DNA from: JADJPO01 sp963724535
GTDB taxonomy: Bacteria; Actinomycetota; Actinomycetes; Actinomycetales; Kineosporiaceae
DNA: 64,000 nt
NCBI GenBank assembly: GCA_963724535.1
Contig: CAVRVD010000017.1
Location: forward strand, 484,500-548,499
Direction of reading: 5' to 3'
The notes beneath the pieces were generated by a model, which saw only the letters and a list, made by a program, of their open reading frames with translations, made no database searches and was not told the DNA's origin. Shown piece after piece: positions 63,201 to 64,000 of this stretch (position 1 is its first letter; every line of letters begins with the position of its first letter). The position numbers and the translations under genes are program-made.

Positions 63201-63923
63201 CCCACCGCCGGCGCGCCGTCGCTGTCCGGCGGCGCCCGGATCGAGGAGTTCCTCGCCCTGGCCAAGGGCGAGCGGGTGCTCACCCTGGCCACCCTGGACG
63301 GCGTGGGTGGCACGACCGGGCTGGCCCTGGGCACCGCGCAGGGTGTGGTCAAGCGGGTGGCCGTGGACTACCCGTCGAACAAGGAGTCCTGGGACGTGAT
63401 CTCGCTGCGCGACGGCGACGAGGTGGTCGGCGCCGTCGAGCTGCCCACGGTGCGCTGCGACCTGGTGTTCGTGACCAGTGACGCCCAGCTGCTGCGCTTC
63501 GACGCCGAGAGGGTGCGACCTCAGGGTCGCGCCGCCGGCGGGATGGCCGGCGTCAGCCTGTCCCGAGGCGCCCGGGTGCTGCACTTCGGCGCCGTGGACC
63601 TGACCGTCCCGGACGGCGAGTGGGCCCACGTGGTGGTGACCGTCGCCGGGGCCTCCTACGGGTTGCCCGGCACCCAGCCAGGCACCGCCAAGGTGACCCC
63701 GTTCGCCGAGTACCCCGCCAAGGGCCGAGGCACCGGGGGCGTGCGCTGCCACCGCTTCCTCAGGGGCGAGGACACCCTGCTGCTCGCCTGGGCCGGTCCG
63801 GCCCCGGCTCTGGCCGCCGCGGCGAACGGGGTGGCGGTGTCTCTTCCTGAGCCCGACGCCCGTCGCGACGGGTCCGGAACGCCCCTGCCGCAACCGATCT
63901 CAGCGATCGCCGGCCCGCTCTGA
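60228..63923 (+). CDS. parC: DNA topoisomerase IV subunit A (ParC), interrupted by an intein
   Basis: A 1231-residue precursor; removing the intein leaves 823 residues, a normal length. The mature protein breaks and rejoins DNA for decatenation. The flanks follow Streptomyces ParC rather than GyrA: IVDIDVEQEMQAAFLEYAYSVIYSRALPDARDGLKPVQRRILY, VKCGRIVGDVMGKLHPHGDGAIYDALVRLAQ and FGINNVALVEGQPRTLGLRELL. Tyr129 in YRY is the catalytic tyrosine, directly before the intein; TEARMAPAALLMTDGLDED resumes after it. The C-terminal beta-pinwheel has RPQGRAAGGMAGVSL instead of a GyrA box. The partner parE is not in the window. ATG 60228. Confidence 0.93.
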   Translation: MAGSKRTGSGEHPERIVDIDVEQEMQAAFLEYAYSVIYSRALPDARDGLKPVQRRILYTMAEMGLRPDRAHVKCGRIVGDVMGKLHPHGDGAIYDALVRLAQDFTMRLPLVDGHGNFGSLDDGPAAYRYCVTGDTRIRLADGRSPRLADLARSCGAGPNSEREVDLEVLDRYGRPVRADMIFHSGSHPVIRLQTDCGAELSGSRNHPVLALVRRDGTAQLHWRRLDELTVGDTVCLAGHAPLQAHPDPGERRLGVLVGAMVSCGWSRDGRLGFTTGDAAFFAEVVEAYADLVGGQRFATRRVIGRDGRTRHLFDVRDPSVLAASVLADLVDRPVHLVRVPEQVWSGGPGVKRAFLMAAFEGDGTVVQRHRSVSLEYRTTSRRLARDVAELLLEFGVPTQTARDVTSGEHRLIVAGRDAVTRFSTTVGFLGAKQAALAGLLAEQGPAHRLTGVPAQRAPLGASAGKRAPHRTWSHLPTTAVGPSTAPGGLLTAVRSASTGYHYATIAALTPLRPQPVYSVRVASADHSFLAGGFVNHNTEARMAPAALLMTDGLDEDVVEEVPNYDGQLTQPEVLPAALPNLLVNGASGIAVGMATNMPPHNLVEVVGAARHLLAHPEATLEDLMRFVPGPDLPTGGKIVGLEGIREAYAGGRGTFRTRATARVEAITARRQGIVITELPYLVGPEKVIDKIKDLVQAKKLHGITNVVDLTDREKGLRLVIELKGGFNADAVLEHLHRLTPLEDSFGINNVALVEGQPRTLGLRELLDVYVRHRLNVVRRRSEYRLGRARDRLHLVEGLLIAILDIDEVIAVIRSSDDTAQARERLMTVFDLSDKQANYILEMPLRRLTRYSTIELETEKGELESTIEGLTAILADEALRRDVASAELADVAARYGTPRRTVLLESAGSTVTAARATPLEVADDPCRVLLSSTGLLARTSGNEPLPAPDAAHRSTHDAVVVAVGATARGEVAAVTNRGRMIRLGVLDVPALPPTAGAPSLSGGARIEEFLALAKGERVLTLATLDGVGGTTGLALGTAQGVVKRVAVDYPSNKESWDVISLRDGDEVVGAVELPTVRCDLVFVTSDAQLLRFDAERVRPQGRAAGGMAGVSLSRGARVLHFGAVDLTVPDGEWAHVVVTVAGASYGLPGTQPGTAKVTPFAEYPAKGRGTGGVRCHRFLRGEDTLLLAWAGPAPALAAAANGVAVSLPEPDARRDGSGTPLPQPISAIAGPL
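60615..61838 (+). mobile_element. Intein in ParC with a LAGLIDADG-type endonuclease domain
   Basis: Residues 130-537 (408 aa). It begins with Cys130 (CVTGDTRI, block A); block B is SGSRNHPVLAL near 200-210, with Ser where Thr is usual before the catalytic His. It ends with VYSVRVASADHSFLAGGFVNHN, the last His-Asn being the splice-site residues; the +1 residue is Thr538. DRYGRPVRADMIFHSGSHPV closely resembles mycobacterial GyrA inteins, which sit at the equivalent site after the catalytic Tyr. The middle has LGVLVGAMVSCGW (253-265) and FLMAAFEGDG (354-363). The first motif has Cys263 where an acidic residue is expected. Base composition matches the host gene, so the acquisition is not recent. 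Confidence 0.95.
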
Positions 63924-63952
63924 CCCGCCCGGTCCACCGGTATGGTCCGTGA

Positions 63953-63997
63953 GCAGGGGCACCCCCATGGTGCCGCTGCGGGGGCGGGCGCCCCTGC
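63953..63997 (+). other. Strong inverted repeat after parC at the right edge
   Basis: GCAGGGGC (63953-63960) pairs with GCCCCTGC (63990-63997), and inner C- and G-runs can pair as well. It begins 30 bp after the parC stop and may terminate parC. A GTG at 63949 followed by an open frame to the edge means it could instead be the start of another gene. The window ends too soon to decide. Confidence 0.4.
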
Positions 63998-64000
63998 GCA

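Noticed and set aside
60228..63923. Annotating the topoisomerase as GyrA
   Set aside because: The start, the VKCGRIVGDVMGKLHPHGD segment, FGINNVALVEGQ and the missing GyrA box follow actinobacterial ParC; GyrA has different residues there.

Overview
The window is about 64 kb of very GC-rich chromosomal DNA from an actinobacterium (class Actinomycetes). The call rests on dense coding with many GTG starts and 4-base GTGA or ATGA overlaps. It also rests on actinobacterial families (SepH, DUF3000, DUF3093, DUF3159, DUF3710, DUF4193, DUF5998) and on the coproporphyrin heme route (ChdC plus an Fe-S ferrochelatase). Much of 16-58 kb resembles, from memory, core chromosomal order in Streptomyces and relatives (aconitase, xylFGH with a ROK regulator, dxs, fadAB, rnd, hemE/chdC; and dut with DUF3710/3159/3093/4193, suhB, sepH). 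I cannot fix the order or genus. No rRNA, tRNA, IS element, phage or CRISPR array was seen.

Layout. 0-2.5 kb: a glutamate-type ABC uptake operon (gluA and a truncated gluB) and a YihY/BrkB membrane protein. 2.7-12.9 kb: an AidB-like acyl-CoA dehydrogenase, then the glycogen-to-trehalose genes treX-treY and treZ, separated by an ACT protein and a reverse-strand PPK2 kinase. 12.9-17 kb: rhodanese plus SufE, a RibD-like reductase, an alpha/beta hydrolase and a small membrane protein. 17-24.9 kb: chdC, a DUF4349 lipoprotein, a 71-bp tandem repeat, hemE, a TRIC channel, an EamA exporter, DUF3000, an orphan regulator with a degenerate receiver, and RNase D. 25-33 kb: thiolase and multifunctional beta-oxidation enzyme, a membrane-anchored metallopeptidase, a conserved unknown, and dxs. 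33.4-38.5 kb: a xylose-type ABC operon with its ROK regulator. 38.6-46.5 kb: aconitase, a TRAM RNA methyltransferase, a KimA-like potassium transporter and two RCK proteins. 46.4-55.5 kb: a conserved housekeeping block with dut, suhB, ferrochelatase and sepH. 55.6-64 kb: a GNAT/acyl-CoA synthetase fusion, an NlpC/P60 hydrolase behind a c-di-AMP riboswitch, a nitroreductase, and topoisomerase IV subunit A carrying an intein.

Themes. Storage carbon flows from glycogen to trehalose (TreXYZ). Heme genes (hemE, chdC, hemH) are scattered over 35 kb. Potassium and cell-wall control may share cyclic di-AMP: a KimA-type importer and RCK proteins lie about 14 kb from a ydaO-type riboswitch in front of a wall hydrolase.

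Most notable signals: the intein directly after the catalytic tyrosine of ParC, with an apparently damaged endonuclease motif; a 25-residue in-frame insertion in aconitase whose DNA is a partial palindrome resembling a small dispersed repeat; paired palindromic operators upstream of acnA; an 11-bp-arm operator upstream of xylF; a 16-bp perfect hairpin between xylF and xylG; and the 71-bp tandem repeat at 19.2 kb.
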